Below are positions 9,055 to 18,508 of a stretch of 52,076 nt of DNA, piece by piece. Within the stretch, counting starts at the first letter, position 1; every line of letters starts with the position of its first letter. The notes beneath the pieces were generated by a model. That model saw only the letters and a list, made by a program, of their open reading frames with translations. It was not told the DNA's origin and did not search any database. The translations under genes were made by a program, and so were the position numbers. Origin of the DNA: a candidate division GN15 bacterium (GTDB lineage Bacteria > Zixibacteria > MSB-5A5 > GN15 > FEB-12); NCBI GenBank assembly GCA_014727815.1, contig WJMS01000015.1, positions 1-52,076 of the forward strand, given 5' to 3'.

Positions 9055-11067
9055 ATGACACACATTCCTCTTCTAACAGACATCGTTGTGATTTTCGGCG
9101 TGGCGATCGGCGTCCTGTTCATCTGCCACCGTATCCGTATCCCTCCCATTGTCGGCTACCTGCTTACCGGGGTGCTGATCGGCCCGTACGGGCTCGGGTT
9201 TGTGCAGTCGGTGCACGATGTGGAGGCATTGGCGGAGATCGGCATCATTCTGCTGCTGTTCACGATCGGAATCGAGTTTTCGTTCCGCGATCTGCTGGGG
9301 GTGAAGCGGGCGGTTTTGCTCGGCGGAGCGCTTCAGGTCGGCCTGACTATTGTGGGGACATTCCTGGCGGTCCGCTATTTCGGTCAGAACAGCATGGAAG
9401 CCCTGTTCATGGGCTTTTTGATCGCGCTGAGCAGTACGGCGATTGTGCTGCGCAGTTTGCAGGAGCGCGCGGAGATATTCAGTCCGCACGGACGGGTGAT
9501 TCTTTCGATCCTGATCTTTCAGGATATTATCATTATACCAATGATGATCTTCACGCCGCTGCTGGCAGATTTTGGCGGCGATGTCGGTAGCTCGTTGATC
9601 GGTCTGCTCCTGAAGGGGATTGGCGTGATCGTGGCGGTGGTTATCTGCGCGCGGTATATTGTGCCGAACGTGCTGTTCCAGGTCACCCGTACGCGCAGCC
9701 GGGAGTTGTTCCTGTTGAGTATCGTGGTGATCTGCATGGCCGTTGCGTGGGGAACGAACGCATTGGGCCTGTCGCTGGGGCTGGGAGCATTCCTGGCCGG
9801 GCTGATCATCTCCGATTCGGAGTACAGCCACCAGGCGCTCGAGGGTATCTTGCCCTTTAAGGACGTCTTCAACAGCTTCTTCTTTGTATCGATTGGGATG
9901 CTTCTCGACACGTCGTTTGTGCTTTCTGAGCCGTTGACGATTGTGGGGGCGTCGATCGTTGTCTATCTCGGCAAGGCAGTGTTGGCGACGGCTGCCGCGC
10001 TCTTGCTCGGCCTGTCGGGACGGGCAGCGTTGCTGGTCGGCCTGGGGCTTGGACAGGTTGGGGAGTTTTCGTTCATCCTGTCGAGAGTCGGTATGGATTT
10101 CAATCTTCTGACCGGCAGTAACTACCAGCTCTTTATTGCCCTGTCGATCTTCACGATGGCCGCCACGCCGTTTGTGACGGTGGCAGCGCCGAAGCTGGCG
10201 ACGATTATGGCCGACTGGCCGTTAATCCGACGGTTTAAGGCGGGGTCGTACCGTTCGCTGGCGCAAAACGGCGAGGGGCATCTGTCGACGTTGAGCGATC
10301 ATCTGATCATTATCGGGTTTGGCGTCAACGGCAAAAATATCGCGCACGCCGCCCGCACTGCCCAGATCCCGTATGTGATCATCGAAATGAACCCGGACAC
10401 GGTCAAACAATGCCGTGAGCAGGGTGAGCCGATCTCATATGGTGACGCGACCAGTCTGGCGGTGTTGGAGCAGGCCCGGTTGAGTGAAGCGCGGATTGTT
10501 GTCGTGGCGATTTCCGACCCGGCAGCGACACGGCGCATCACCAATTCGATCCGGCGTTACAACGGCGGCGTGTACATTATCGTCCGTACGCGCTTCGTGG
10601 CCGAGGTGGAGCCGTTGGTGAAGCTCGGCGCGAACGAAGTGATTCCGGAGGAGTTTGAGACCTCGGTTGAGATCTTCACGCGGGTGCTGTCGCGATATCT
10701 TGTTCCGCGCGATGAAATCGAGCGGTTTACGTCGGAGATCCGTTCGCACAGCTACGAGATGCTGCGCAGTTTGTCGCAGCGGACAGCGACGGTTGGCGAT
10801 CTCGAGTTGAACATCCCCAACCTTCGAATCCAATCGCTGCGGGTGCCCGAGAAGTCCCCGGTGATCGGCAAGAGCCTGGCCGAACTGAATATTCGCGCTC
10901 GTTGCGGAGTGACACTGCTGGCTATCGTGCACAATTCTGAGGTTCGCTCCAATCCGACCGGTTCGGATCGACTGGCCGAAAAAGACGTCATGTTCGTGCT
11001 GGGCGACTCGGAGCGGACGGCCCGGCTCGATGCCCTGTTGAAGGGCAAAGACGTCGACGCCGCCTGA
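9055..11067 (+). CDS. CPA2 family cation:proton antiporter with C-terminal RCK (TrkA-N/TrkA-C) domains
   Basis: GYLLTGVLIGPYGLGF, LLLFTIGIEFSFRDL, ALSSTAIVLRSL; then DHLIIIGFGVNGKNIAHAARTAQIPYVIIEMNPDTV (Rossmann) and a TrkA-C tail. Start trimmed to 9055. Confidence 0.92.
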   Translation: MTHIPLLTDIVVIFGVAIGVLFICHRIRIPPIVGYLLTGVLIGPYGLGFVQSVHDVEALAEIGIILLLFTIGIEFSFRDLLGVKRAVLLGGALQVGLTIVGTFLAVRYFGQNSMEALFMGFLIALSSTAIVLRSLQERAEIFSPHGRVILSILIFQDIIIIPMMIFTPLLADFGGDVGSSLIGLLLKGIGVIVAVVICARYIVPNVLFQVTRTRSRELFLLSIVVICMAVAWGTNALGLSLGLGAFLAGLIISDSEYSHQALEGILPFKDVFNSFFFVSIGMLLDTSFVLSEPLTIVGASIVVYLGKAVLATAAALLLGLSGRAALLVGLGLGQVGEFSFILSRVGMDFNLLTGSNYQLFIALSIFTMAATPFVTVAAPKLATIMADWPLIRRFKAGSYRSLAQNGEGHLSTLSDHLIIIGFGVNGKNIAHAARTAQIPYVIIEMNPDTVKQCREQGEPISYGDATSLAVLEQARLSEARIVVVAISDPAATRRITNSIRRYNGGVYIIVRTRFVAEVEPLVKLGANEVIPEEFETSVEIFTRVLSRYLVPRDEIERFTSEIRSHSYEMLRSLSQRTATVGDLELNIPNLRIQSLRVPEKSPVIGKSLAELNIRARCGVTLLAIVHNSEVRSNPTGSDRLAEKDVMFVLGDSERTARLDALLKGKDVDAA

Positions 11068-11297
11068 GGCCCTCCCCTGCTATACATCTTTCGGACATGA
11101 AACGGCCGGAGGTCCGCGTGGAACCTCCGACCACCCCTCCGGACAGATAGCCCCCACGCGTCTCTGTCCGCCCGGATACCGCCCATGCCGTCACTTCTCA
11201 GCGAGCTGATCGTCGAGCCGGTTGGCGGTGCTGATCAGCCCCATGAGATCGAGCACGTCGGGATCCTCACCTTTCGACGGTCAACCTGATTGAGAGA

Positions 11298-11762
11298 CTA
11301 CTCATCCTTGGACTGAGACATCGAGTCTTGCTCAGACTTGCGGGTGCGGCTGGTGTCGCTCGTGGCCGGCTTCTGCTTTGACGCCCCGAAGAGCTCTATC
11401 AACTTTCTGGTGATCTCTGCCGTCTGCCTCTCAGTCAGGCATGGCAGTATTGGGGGCAACAGCACGTCAATGGATGTCGTCGAGTCCGGCACAACCTCCA
11501 GACCGCAGATTTTGAGGCGATCGAAATCGGAATGAGATACCGACAGATCATACGTTCCGATCGGGATCCACTTTATTTCGAAACGACCGTCAGCATCGGT
11601 TGAGTCGCACAGGTTGTTTTGCACGAGTGTCACGAAGACGCCTTCTACAGGCTCACCGCTCATTTCATCTCTTATGACGCCTGCCATGTCACCGACCTTC
11701 CAGTCTGCTACAGCGCAGGTGGCCAAGAGCCAGGTCAGGCAGCCAACGGTTATTCGTTTCAC
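11298..11762 (-). CDS. Carboxypeptidase-regulatory-like domain protein, exported
   Basis: N-terminal signal; GVIRDEMSGEPVEGVFVTLVQNNLCDSTDADGRFEIKWIPIGTYDLSVSHSDF. Confidence 0.75.
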   Translation of the reverse strand: MKRITVGCLTWLLATCAVADWKVGDMAGVIRDEMSGEPVEGVFVTLVQNNLCDSTDADGRFEIKWIPIGTYDLSVSHSDFDRLKICGLEVVPDSTTSIDVLLPPILPCLTERQTAEITRKLIELFGASKQKPATSDTSRTRKSEQDSMSQSKDE

Positions 11763-12006
11763 TGTCCACCTCCCCGTGTAAGATATTGATTGGTACTGTC
11801 TTGAGGGGATTCACCAAAGAGACGAGGGCGCTTGGGATTTCGTTCGAAATTATTTCGCTTGGCGCCGAACGATTTCTTGCAGGTCGTCCTTGACGACCGG
11901 CCCGAAAAGCCCGTCTTTCCGAAACCTTCGGCGACGCTGGGGCGTTGAAGGCGAGTATGATTCTGACCGGAGTGTCGGCACGGCCTGAGCCTTCGGTTGA
12001 GAGGAG

Positions 12007-12108
12007 ATGAGTGACAGTATGACGTTAACGCTTATTATCCTGGGGGCGGCGCTGGCCCTGATGGCGCGCCTGGTCTGGTGGGTATCGGACCGGCCCAGCG
12101 AAGACTGA
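12007..12108 (+). CDS. Putative 33-aa single-TM small membrane protein (not in supplied ORF track)
   Basis: MSDSMTLTLIILGAALALMARLVWWVSDRPSED; gagaggag precedes the ATG (alternative ATG at 12019); strong terminator about 25 nt downstream. Confidence 0.55.
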   Translation: MSDSMTLTLIILGAALALMARLVWWVSDRPSED

Positions 12109-12128
12109 GCAGCAACTACACGAGCACG

Positions 12129-12806
12129 TTACCGGCCGGCCGCCTTCGGGTGCGCCGGCCGTTTTTTTGCCAGGAGGTAGGCGAAGGCATGGTCATGGGG
12201 CCGACCGTGGGTCGTATCTTCTTCGCGAAGCTCCTCGTAGCGGATCACCCGGCAGGTGTCCTTTGTCAGGTCAAGCAGTTCGTTGGGGGCGAAGTAGTGA
12301 TGGATCATGTCGGACAGTTCGCTGGCCCCGGCCTCGCGGGCATGCCCGGGATCTTCGGTTGTGTGCGCCTTGACGAACAAGATGGCGTCATCCTTGAGCG
12401 ATGCGATGGCCCGGTGGATGACCGGGCGGACATCATCACCGGGGAGATGATCAAACAGGGTGACGGCAACGACCATGTCGAAGTGGTCGGTCGGGAAGGT
12501 GAAATCGCGCACATCGGATTGTACGGTGGTCAGTCGGTCGGCGTTGCCCTGCCGTCGGGCAAGCGACACCAGCTTGTCGAGGCCGACCTGCGAGAGGTCG
12601 ATCGCGGTGACTTCGTAACCGTGTGCGAGCAGGAAGAGCGTGTTACGGCCATCACCGCAGCCAAGATCGAGCGCGCGGCCCCCGGGCAGACCCGCCTCGA
12701 CCTGCTCGCGCAGCCAGGCCGATGGTTCGGCGCCAAACGACAGTTTTGTTTCGTCGTAGAACTCATCGAAGCGCCGTTTCTCTTCGTCGGATCGTTCCAT
12801 ACACAC
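12129..12806 (-). CDS. Class I SAM-dependent methyltransferase (TehB-like)
   Basis: RALDLGCGDGRNTLFLLAHGYEVTAIDLSQVGLDKLVSLARRQG motif I/II. Confidence 0.85.
   Translation of the reverse strand: MCMERSDEEKRRFDEFYDETKLSFGAEPSAWLREQVEAGLPGGRALDLGCGDGRNTLFLLAHGYEVTAIDLSQVGLDKLVSLARRQGNADRLTTVQSDVRDFTFPTDHFDMVVAVTLFDHLPGDDVRPVIHRAIASLKDDAILFVKAHTTEDPGHAREAGASELSDMIHHYFAPNELLDLTKDTCRVIRYEELREEDTTHGRPHDHAFAYLLAKKRPAHPKAAGR
12132..12168 (+). terminator. Rho-independent terminator
   Basis: CGGCCGGCCGCC-TTCG-GGTGCGCCGGCCG followed by TTTTTTT. Confidence 0.85.
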
Positions 12807-12831
12807 GTCCCCAGCGCAGCCGTTGGCCGAG

Positions 12832-14079
12832 TCAGGCGCCCTTTTTCAAGCGGTAGACGGTTTCAAACGAGTTGAACAGGTCGAGATAGTTTTCGAGATA
12901 ACGCGTGAGCAGATAGCGCTCCTCGACAGTCTTTCTTGCGTTTTTGCCCAGTTCGTTTCTGAGGTCGTTGTCTTTGACTATTTGCACCATGCGTTGCGCC
13001 GTTTCTTCGACCGATGAGACGAGATATCCGTTGTGACCGTCCTTGATCTGATAGCGGATCCCGCCGACATTGCCGCCGATCACCGGCGTACTCTTCCACA
13101 TCGCCTCGGCTACGGTCAGGCCGAAGCCCTCGCGGATAGACTTCTGCACGACGACCGCGGCCCGGCGCTGGAGGGCGTTGACGAGGGCGGTGTCCTGCTG
13201 ACTGAGGATGATAATACGTTCTTCACGGCAGTTGAGCAACGATTCAAAGACCTTGTCGCCCTCGGGATCGTCGGTTGCGACGTTACCGAGCAACACCAGG
13301 GTGGCATCGATGTCCTTGCGGGCCTTTTTGAAGGCCTCGATCACGCCACGGGGGTCTTTCCATCGGTCGAACCTGGATATCTGGACGATGAGGGGCAGGT
13401 CGGTGGGTATGTCGTGATGGTCGAGGCGTTCCTGGACTTCCTCTTCGCTGAGTTCCTTGTTGGTCAGACAGAAGGGATCGATGGCGGGCTGGAAGAAGAG
13501 TTGCGGTGGTTTGATGTCCTGTCGGTACTCTTCGAGTGAGAACACGGCCGCATCATACATGTTAATATACTTCTGCAAGTACTGCCAGAGTTCGCCGTGG
13601 CGTTCGGTCAGGTCGACGTGACAGCGCCAGATCCACGGGCCCCGGCGGTTGTAATGAGCGATCATGGGCAGCGGCTGCGGGTCATGGATGATAACCAGGT
13701 CGTGATCGAGATGGTTGCGGACGGTGTTTTCGTACACGACCGACTCGTAGACCTTCTTCTTCTGATCGGAGAGGTTGATCTCACCGCCCTGCAGGCCGTT
13801 GTGCATCTTCTTGGTCACCCCGAAGAAATCGGGTGAGCCCTGGAGCACGCGCCAGCCGGTCTTGATGCCGACGCTGTTCATCAGGAGGATGAAGGATGAC
13901 AGCAGAGAGGCGACGCCACCGCCGTAGTAGGTGGCATTGACATGGGCGATGTGCTTGCCCTGGAGCGGACGGGCCTTTTCGTAGATGCGGTCGATCGCTT
14001 CCTGACCGATGAACTGCTGATAGTCGTCGATGTGCACCAGGTGTTCGTCGAGTTTCGAATCGTCACGTTGCTTACTCAT
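12832..14079 (-). CDS. Glycosyltransferase, trehalose synthase (TreT)-like
   Basis: HVNATYYGGGVASLLSSFILLMNSVGIKTGWRVLQGSPDFFGVTKKMHNGLQG; HDPQPLPMI; GT-B C-terminal IREGFGLTVAEAMWKSTPVIGGNVGGIRYQI. Confidence 0.85.
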   Translation of the reverse strand: MSKQRDDSKLDEHLVHIDDYQQFIGQEAIDRIYEKARPLQGKHIAHVNATYYGGGVASLLSSFILLMNSVGIKTGWRVLQGSPDFFGVTKKMHNGLQGGEINLSDQKKKVYESVVYENTVRNHLDHDLVIIHDPQPLPMIAHYNRRGPWIWRCHVDLTERHGELWQYLQKYINMYDAAVFSLEEYRQDIKPPQLFFQPAIDPFCLTNKELSEEEVQERLDHHDIPTDLPLIVQISRFDRWKDPRGVIEAFKKARKDIDATLVLLGNVATDDPEGDKVFESLLNCREERIIILSQQDTALVNALQRRAAVVVQKSIREGFGLTVAEAMWKSTPVIGGNVGGIRYQIKDGHNGYLVSSVEETAQRMVQIVKDNDLRNELGKNARKTVEERYLLTRYLENYLDLFNSFETVYRLKKGA

Positions 14080-15004
14080 GCGTCTCCTCTTCCAGTTCGG
14101 CGAAAAGCCGTTCGGTGTCTTTACGTCGGCATAGTTCGGTGCCCGGCGTCATGACAGCGGCGGCTCCGGCGGCGATGCCGAGCCGGACGGCACGATCGAG
14201 CGGCCAATCGCGGGTGAGACCGGCGATGATGCCGCCGACCATGCTGTCGCCTGCGCCGACTTTGCTGCGGATCGGGACGGTCGGCGAACGGTATTGCACG
14301 ATTTCGTCGCCGTTCACGAGCAGGGCGCCGCCAGAGCCGAGCGAGACGACCATTGCTTCACACTTGTCGCGGCTGCACAGTTCGCCGGCAGCCTGGTGGA
14401 TGTCGCGGTCGGTGTCGGTGGGTCGGCCGGAGATATCGCCCAGTTCGCGCAGATTCGGTTTGACCAGATACACGCCTTCTTCAACCGCCAGGCGCAGCGG
14501 TTCGCCGGAAGTGTCGACGATTACGCGAGCGCCGTTATGCCGTCCGATCGAGGCTACCCTGGCGTAGAAATCGTCGGGTACGCCCGGAGGCAAACTGCCG
14601 CTGGCGACGATATAGGTGGCGTCGGTGAGATCGCGAATGACCTGCAGACAGGCGTCCCATTCCGGTTGCGACAATTGCGGACCGGGCATGACGAAACGGA
14701 ACTGGCGGTCGCTGTTGTTTTCGGAGATGGTGACGTTTTCGCGGGTCATGCCTTCGATCGACACCGGTCGGGGATCGATATCACTATCGGCCAGCAAGCT
14801 GTTGAGCAGGTCGCCGTTGCTGCCGCCGCAGGGATAGCAGGCAGTGGCGCTCGCTCCCAGTCGCACCAGTACCCGGGCGACGTTCAGGCCGCCGCCGCCC
14901 GGTTCGAAATCAGGCTTGCCGCAGCGGAGCTTGCGTTCGGGCTGGACCTGGTCGACCGAGGCGCCGGTGTCGATACTGGGATTCATGGTGAGCGTGACGA
15001 CCAT
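14072..15004 (-). CDS. pfkB: PfkB family 6-phosphofructokinase (Pfk-2 type)
   Basis: MVVTLTMNPSIDTGASVDQVQPERKLRCGKPDFEPGGGGLNVARVLVRLG and catalytic GAGDSMVGGIIAGL. Overlaps the TreT-like gene by 8 bp. Confidence 0.88.
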   Translation of the reverse strand: MVVTLTMNPSIDTGASVDQVQPERKLRCGKPDFEPGGGGLNVARVLVRLGASATACYPCGGSNGDLLNSLLADSDIDPRPVSIEGMTRENVTISENNSDRQFRFVMPGPQLSQPEWDACLQVIRDLTDATYIVASGSLPPGVPDDFYARVASIGRHNGARVIVDTSGEPLRLAVEEGVYLVKPNLRELGDISGRPTDTDRDIHQAAGELCSRDKCEAMVVSLGSGGALLVNGDEIVQYRSPTVPIRSKVGAGDSMVGGIIAGLTRDWPLDRAVRLGIAAGAAAVMTPGTELCRRKDTERLFAELEEETHE

Positions 15005-15007
15005 CGG

Positions 15008-15325
15008 TTAGTTCCCTTCACTACACGGTGCTATAAACTCCTGACGGAGCTGCCGAACGAGCTTCCGCCGGTCGCCGGTTGACTCCGGACCGTAGTAGGC
15101 TACTGCAAATGCGATGCTGCCGCCGAGCGACGCGATTCGCTCCCAGCAGTCACGACGCGTGTGGGTCATCACGGAACTCTTGACGTGGTCCGATTCGCCG
15201 ACATCGATGACGGTTGCGTGTTCGTTGATAGTCGACAGGACCGCATAGACGCCGGGGGTGTCTTTCAGTCGATCCGGTGCGGCGTGCAAGCGATCGAAGG
15301 TATGTCTACCTATTCTGACGTTCAC
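15008..15325 (-). CDS. Hypothetical protein, possible divergent GIY-YIG-like domain
   Basis: PGVYAVLST...ATVIDVGES...HTRRDCWERI...LRQEFIAPC resembles the GIY-(X)-YIG core and catalytic Glu arrangement by eye. Confidence 0.5.
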   Translation of the reverse strand: MNVRIGRHTFDRLHAAPDRLKDTPGVYAVLSTINEHATVIDVGESDHVKSSVMTHTRRDCWERIASLGGSIAFAVAYYGPESTGDRRKLVRQLRQEFIAPCSEGN

Positions 15326-15358
15326 GAGACAATCTCCTGCGTATTGTCGTCGACACCA

Positions 15359-16117
15359 TCACGACCAGTAGACCGGGCGACCGTAGTAATCGTACAACAC
15401 CTGTTCATACTGGCGGTTGACCGGCATGCCGGGGTCGAACTCCGGGCTGTTTTCGATGCTGTCCCGAGTCAGGTCGATGGCTACTTTGGCCTCGCCCCAG
15501 CTGATATCGGTGATCCAGGGCGCGGGCAAGAGGACCTGACGGCCCGGGAGCCAGTCGCCGGTATCGATCACCAGGTAGCGGAGTATCCAGAGCTGGTCAT
15601 CGGCAATGAAGTCATCGACATGGCCGATATCACCGTCGGCGGCGCCGGCCTGGTAACCAAGCAACTCCCCCACACTTCGCAGGGGTGGTCCGCTCTGGGC
15701 GACCTCGGGCGAGGGCGAGTCGGCCCGGTTGTCGCCGGCCGGTTCATAGCCGGGATTGGTCGGCGACGGGAACGGCGCGCCCTGCAGGCCCCGAGACCAG
15801 TACGGCTGCCAGCCGAAGTGTTTGTGCAGTTGTTCCTCCTGGCGCCGCGAGACCGGCTCGGCCTGATCGATCGGCGGGGCGGCTTCGATCTGCTTGCGCG
15901 TCATATTCACCGGGAGAACTTTGTCATCCCAGTTCGGTTGACCGAGTTCCGATGGCGGGATCAGGACCTTGCGATCCGGCAGCCAGTCGCCGGTGTCGGC
16001 GACGAGGTAGCGGATATTCCACTCTTCTTCGTGGAAGAGAAAGTCCTTGGCCTTGCCGAACTCATCATCTTCCGACAACAACCTGTATCCGAGAATCTGT
16101 TTGAGACTTCGTAACAT
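15359..16117 (-). CDS. Protein with two tandem PRC-barrel domains
   Basis: Internal duplication: GYRLLSEDDEFGKAKDFLFHEEEWNIRYLVADTGDWLPDRKVLIPP versus GYQAGAADGDIGHVDDFIADDQLWILRYLVIDTGDWLPGRQVLLPA. Confidence 0.88.
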   Translation of the reverse strand: MLRSLKQILGYRLLSEDDEFGKAKDFLFHEEEWNIRYLVADTGDWLPDRKVLIPPSELGQPNWDDKVLPVNMTRKQIEAAPPIDQAEPVSRRQEEQLHKHFGWQPYWSRGLQGAPFPSPTNPGYEPAGDNRADSPSPEVAQSGPPLRSVGELLGYQAGAADGDIGHVDDFIADDQLWILRYLVIDTGDWLPGRQVLLPAPWITDISWGEAKVAIDLTRDSIENSPEFDPGMPVNRQYEQVLYDYYGRPVYWS

Positions 16118-16170
16118 ACTTTGACCTCCTTAACGGCGTCTTGTGGCGCGTCTCGGGAACGAATTCACAG

Positions 16171-16569
16171 CTACGCAATGTAGCGTGCGATAATGGCAGC
16201 GACGACCACGATGAAAAAGACCCAGAAGAACACACCGAGCGCCATCTGGGTGTCGGCCCGGGCTTCGGCCTGCTCAATGGCCTCGACTCGTGAGCGGGGG
16301 CGCCGTGGCGGGACGATCGCCGCCAGTAGCAGGGCGATAATGAAGCCGACCAGCACGAACGGAACCCAGTAGGTGCCCCAGACGACGGGGCCGACCGGGG
16401 TCAGCCAGGCGCCACCGGCCCATGTGGCGAAGAACAGGATGAAAAACAGCAGCAAAAGTGACGGCCAGATGCCTACGCGACCGGGATACTGCCACCCGGC
16501 CAGGCCGGCCAGGATGAGACTGAGTATCAATGCGACGACAAAAGCCAGGAGCAGATCAATTAAAAACAT
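16171..16569 (-). CDS. Small multi-TM membrane protein, hypothetical
   Basis: 132-aa ORF with about four hydrophobic segments, adjacent to the PRC-barrel gene. Confidence 0.6.
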   Translation of the reverse strand: MFLIDLLLAFVVALILSLILAGLAGWQYPGRVGIWPSLLLLFFILFFATWAGGAWLTPVGPVVWGTYWVPFVLVGFIIALLLAAIVPPRRPRSRVEAIEQAEARADTQMALGVFFWVFFIVVVAAIIARYIA

Positions 16570-16924
16570 GCCATGCCCTCCACGCGCTTATCATATTCCA
16601 CAGTTCGCTTCGCGGTGCAGCCGGATCGAGTCACTATCCGGCGGCGTGCGATCGGCGTTCGCCGACAGCTAGGTCAATCATCGTTCATGGAGAGGTTGCT
16701 GAGATGAGCCCTGGTCGGCAGTCAGGCGGACCCCGGTGAAGCCAAGGTCGACCAATCTCAAGGCGACACCGACACTCGATATATCTAATAGAGCGACCTT
16801 CGGTCTTCGGAGGAACCAACGATTGCCCTGTTATGTCCATAACAACCATCGGCTTGAATTGTTCGAAGGCAAAATGGCGAAAACAATCGGCCGGGGGTAC
16901 TGTTGTAGTGGAGAGAGGGCGGTT

Positions 16925-17527
16925 ATGGCAAAGAAACTCTCGGAATACTCCAAAAAGCGCGATCTGCGCAAGTCTCCCGAGCCGAAAGCCGGTCGCAAGA
17001 AAGGTAAAGGCAAGCGTATCTTCGTGATTCAAAAGCACGATGCCAGTACGCTGCACTATGATTTCCGCCTGGAGATCGATGGTGTGTTGAAATCGTGGGC
17101 GTTGCCGAAGGGTCCGTCGACAGATCCGTCGGACAAGCGACTGGCCATCAACACCGAGGACCACCCGTACGCATACAAGGACTTCGAAGGCGTCATACCT
17201 GAAGGTGAATACGGCGCCGGGGCGGTGCTGGTGTGGGACACCGGCACCTACGAGAATATCAAGAAAGAGAACGGCCGGACAGTGGCGATGCAGAAGTGTT
17301 TCGATCGCGGCCATATAGAGATCCGGCTCGAGGGCCAGAAACTGTCCGGCGGGTTCGTGTTGACCAAACTCAAAAAGGGCAAGAAGGACCAGTGGCTCTT
17401 CATCAAAATGAAGGATGACGCGGCCGATGCCCGGCGCAATCCGGTGAGCACCGAACCGCGATCAGTTCTGAGCGGTCGGACGATCCTGGAGATCGAGAAG
17501 AGTGATGAGCAAGATCCTGACCAGTAG
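16925..17527 (+). CDS. DNA ligase D 3'-phosphoesterase (PE) domain protein, stand-alone
   Basis: FVIQKHDASTLHYDFRLEIDGVLKSWALPKGPSTDPSDKRLAINTEDHPYAYKDFEGVIPEGEYGAGAVLVWDTGTY; start trimmed to ATG 16925. Confidence 0.93.
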   Translation: MAKKLSEYSKKRDLRKSPEPKAGRKKGKGKRIFVIQKHDASTLHYDFRLEIDGVLKSWALPKGPSTDPSDKRLAINTEDHPYAYKDFEGVIPEGEYGAGAVLVWDTGTYENIKKENGRTVAMQKCFDRGHIEIRLEGQKLSGGFVLTKLKKGKKDQWLFIKMKDDAADARRNPVSTEPRSVLSGRTILEIEKSDEQDPDQ

Positions 17528-18506
17528 TCAACGTGATGCAGCACGCCGGGGGGCCCAGCCAACGTTCATGTCGCCGATGCTTGCGCGGCTTACCAGGAAG
17601 CGCTTTTCCGACGACGGCTGGATCTACGAACGCAAGCTCGACGGTGAGCGCTGCCTGGCCGTGGTCAAAGGGGGAACCGTCAGTCTGTTCTCTCGAAATC
17701 GGCGCAATCTCAGCCCAGTTTATCCGGAGATAGTCGACCAGCTCGATGAAGATGGCGCGACCGGTTACATTGTGGATGGTGAAATTGTCGCGTTCAGTGG
17801 CAACCGCACGAGCTTCTCCCGCCTGCAGCAGCGCATGGGCATTGAGGATCCCGATGAAGCGCGTTCCAGCCCGGTCGCCGTCTACTACTACGTGTTTGAC
17901 GTCATGTTTGCCGACGGGCATGATCTTTGCGGCTTGCCGTTAGCGGAACGCAAGCGGGTTTTGAAGAAACTGCTCGCGTTCAGCAATCGGGTTCGCTGGA
18001 CGCCCTACCGGCGAGGCGATGGTGAGGCGTACTATCACGAGGCGTGTCGCAAGGGCTGGGAAGGGGTCATTGCCAAGCGGCTCGACGCATCTTATAGACA
18101 CAGTCGCAGTTCCGACTGGCTGAAATTCAAGTGCGTCAACCAGCAGGAGTTGGTCATCGGTGGTTACACCGACCCGGAAGGCTCGCGAATCGGGTTTGGC
18201 GCGCTGCTGGTGGGCTATTACGAGAAAGGCGAGCTGCGTTATGCCGGGAAGGTCGGCACCGGGTACGACGAAGAGACGCTGCGGTCACTGACGGAGAAGC
18301 TGACACGGCACGAGCGCAAGAGTTGTCCATTCGCCAATTCCGACGAGATCAAGGAACGGCGGCCGCACTGGGTCTCTCCCAAGCTGGTGGGACAGTTTGG
18401 TTTCACCGAGTGGACCGGTGACGGCAAGCTTCGCCATCCGCGTTTCCTCGGGCTCAGACAGGATAAGCCGCCCAAGCAGGTCAGGCGCGAGCAGTCGAAG
18501 GGGTGA
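17502..18506 (+). CDS. ligD: ATP-dependent DNA ligase (LigD ligase domain), stand-alone
   Basis: Adenylation motif YERKLDGERCLA (KxDG); VDGEIVAF; GWEGVIAKRLDASYRHSRSSDWLKFKC; VGKVGTGYDEETL-type OB region. Alternative ATG at 17505. Confidence 0.93.
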   Translation: MMSKILTSSQRDAARRGAQPTFMSPMLARLTRKRFSDDGWIYERKLDGERCLAVVKGGTVSLFSRNRRNLSPVYPEIVDQLDEDGATGYIVDGEIVAFSGNRTSFSRLQQRMGIEDPDEARSSPVAVYYYVFDVMFADGHDLCGLPLAERKRVLKKLLAFSNRVRWTPYRRGDGEAYYHEACRKGWEGVIAKRLDASYRHSRSSDWLKFKCVNQQELVIGGYTDPEGSRIGFGALLVGYYEKGELRYAGKVGTGYDEETLRSLTEKLTRHERKSCPFANSDEIKERRPHWVSPKLVGQFGFTEWTGDGKLRHPRFLGLRQDKPPKQVRREQSKG

Positions 18507-18508
18507 GT

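Noticed and set aside
11107-11129. CGGAGGT...ACCTCCG inverted repeat after the antiporter gene
   Set aside because: Only 7 bp and no T-run; too weak to call a terminator.
11810-11948. Short open stretch ending ...NDFLQVVLDDRPEKPVFPKPSATLGR*, looked like a gene remnant
   Set aside because: No start codon/RBS, upstream stop close by, no recognisable family; cannot be distinguished from chance.
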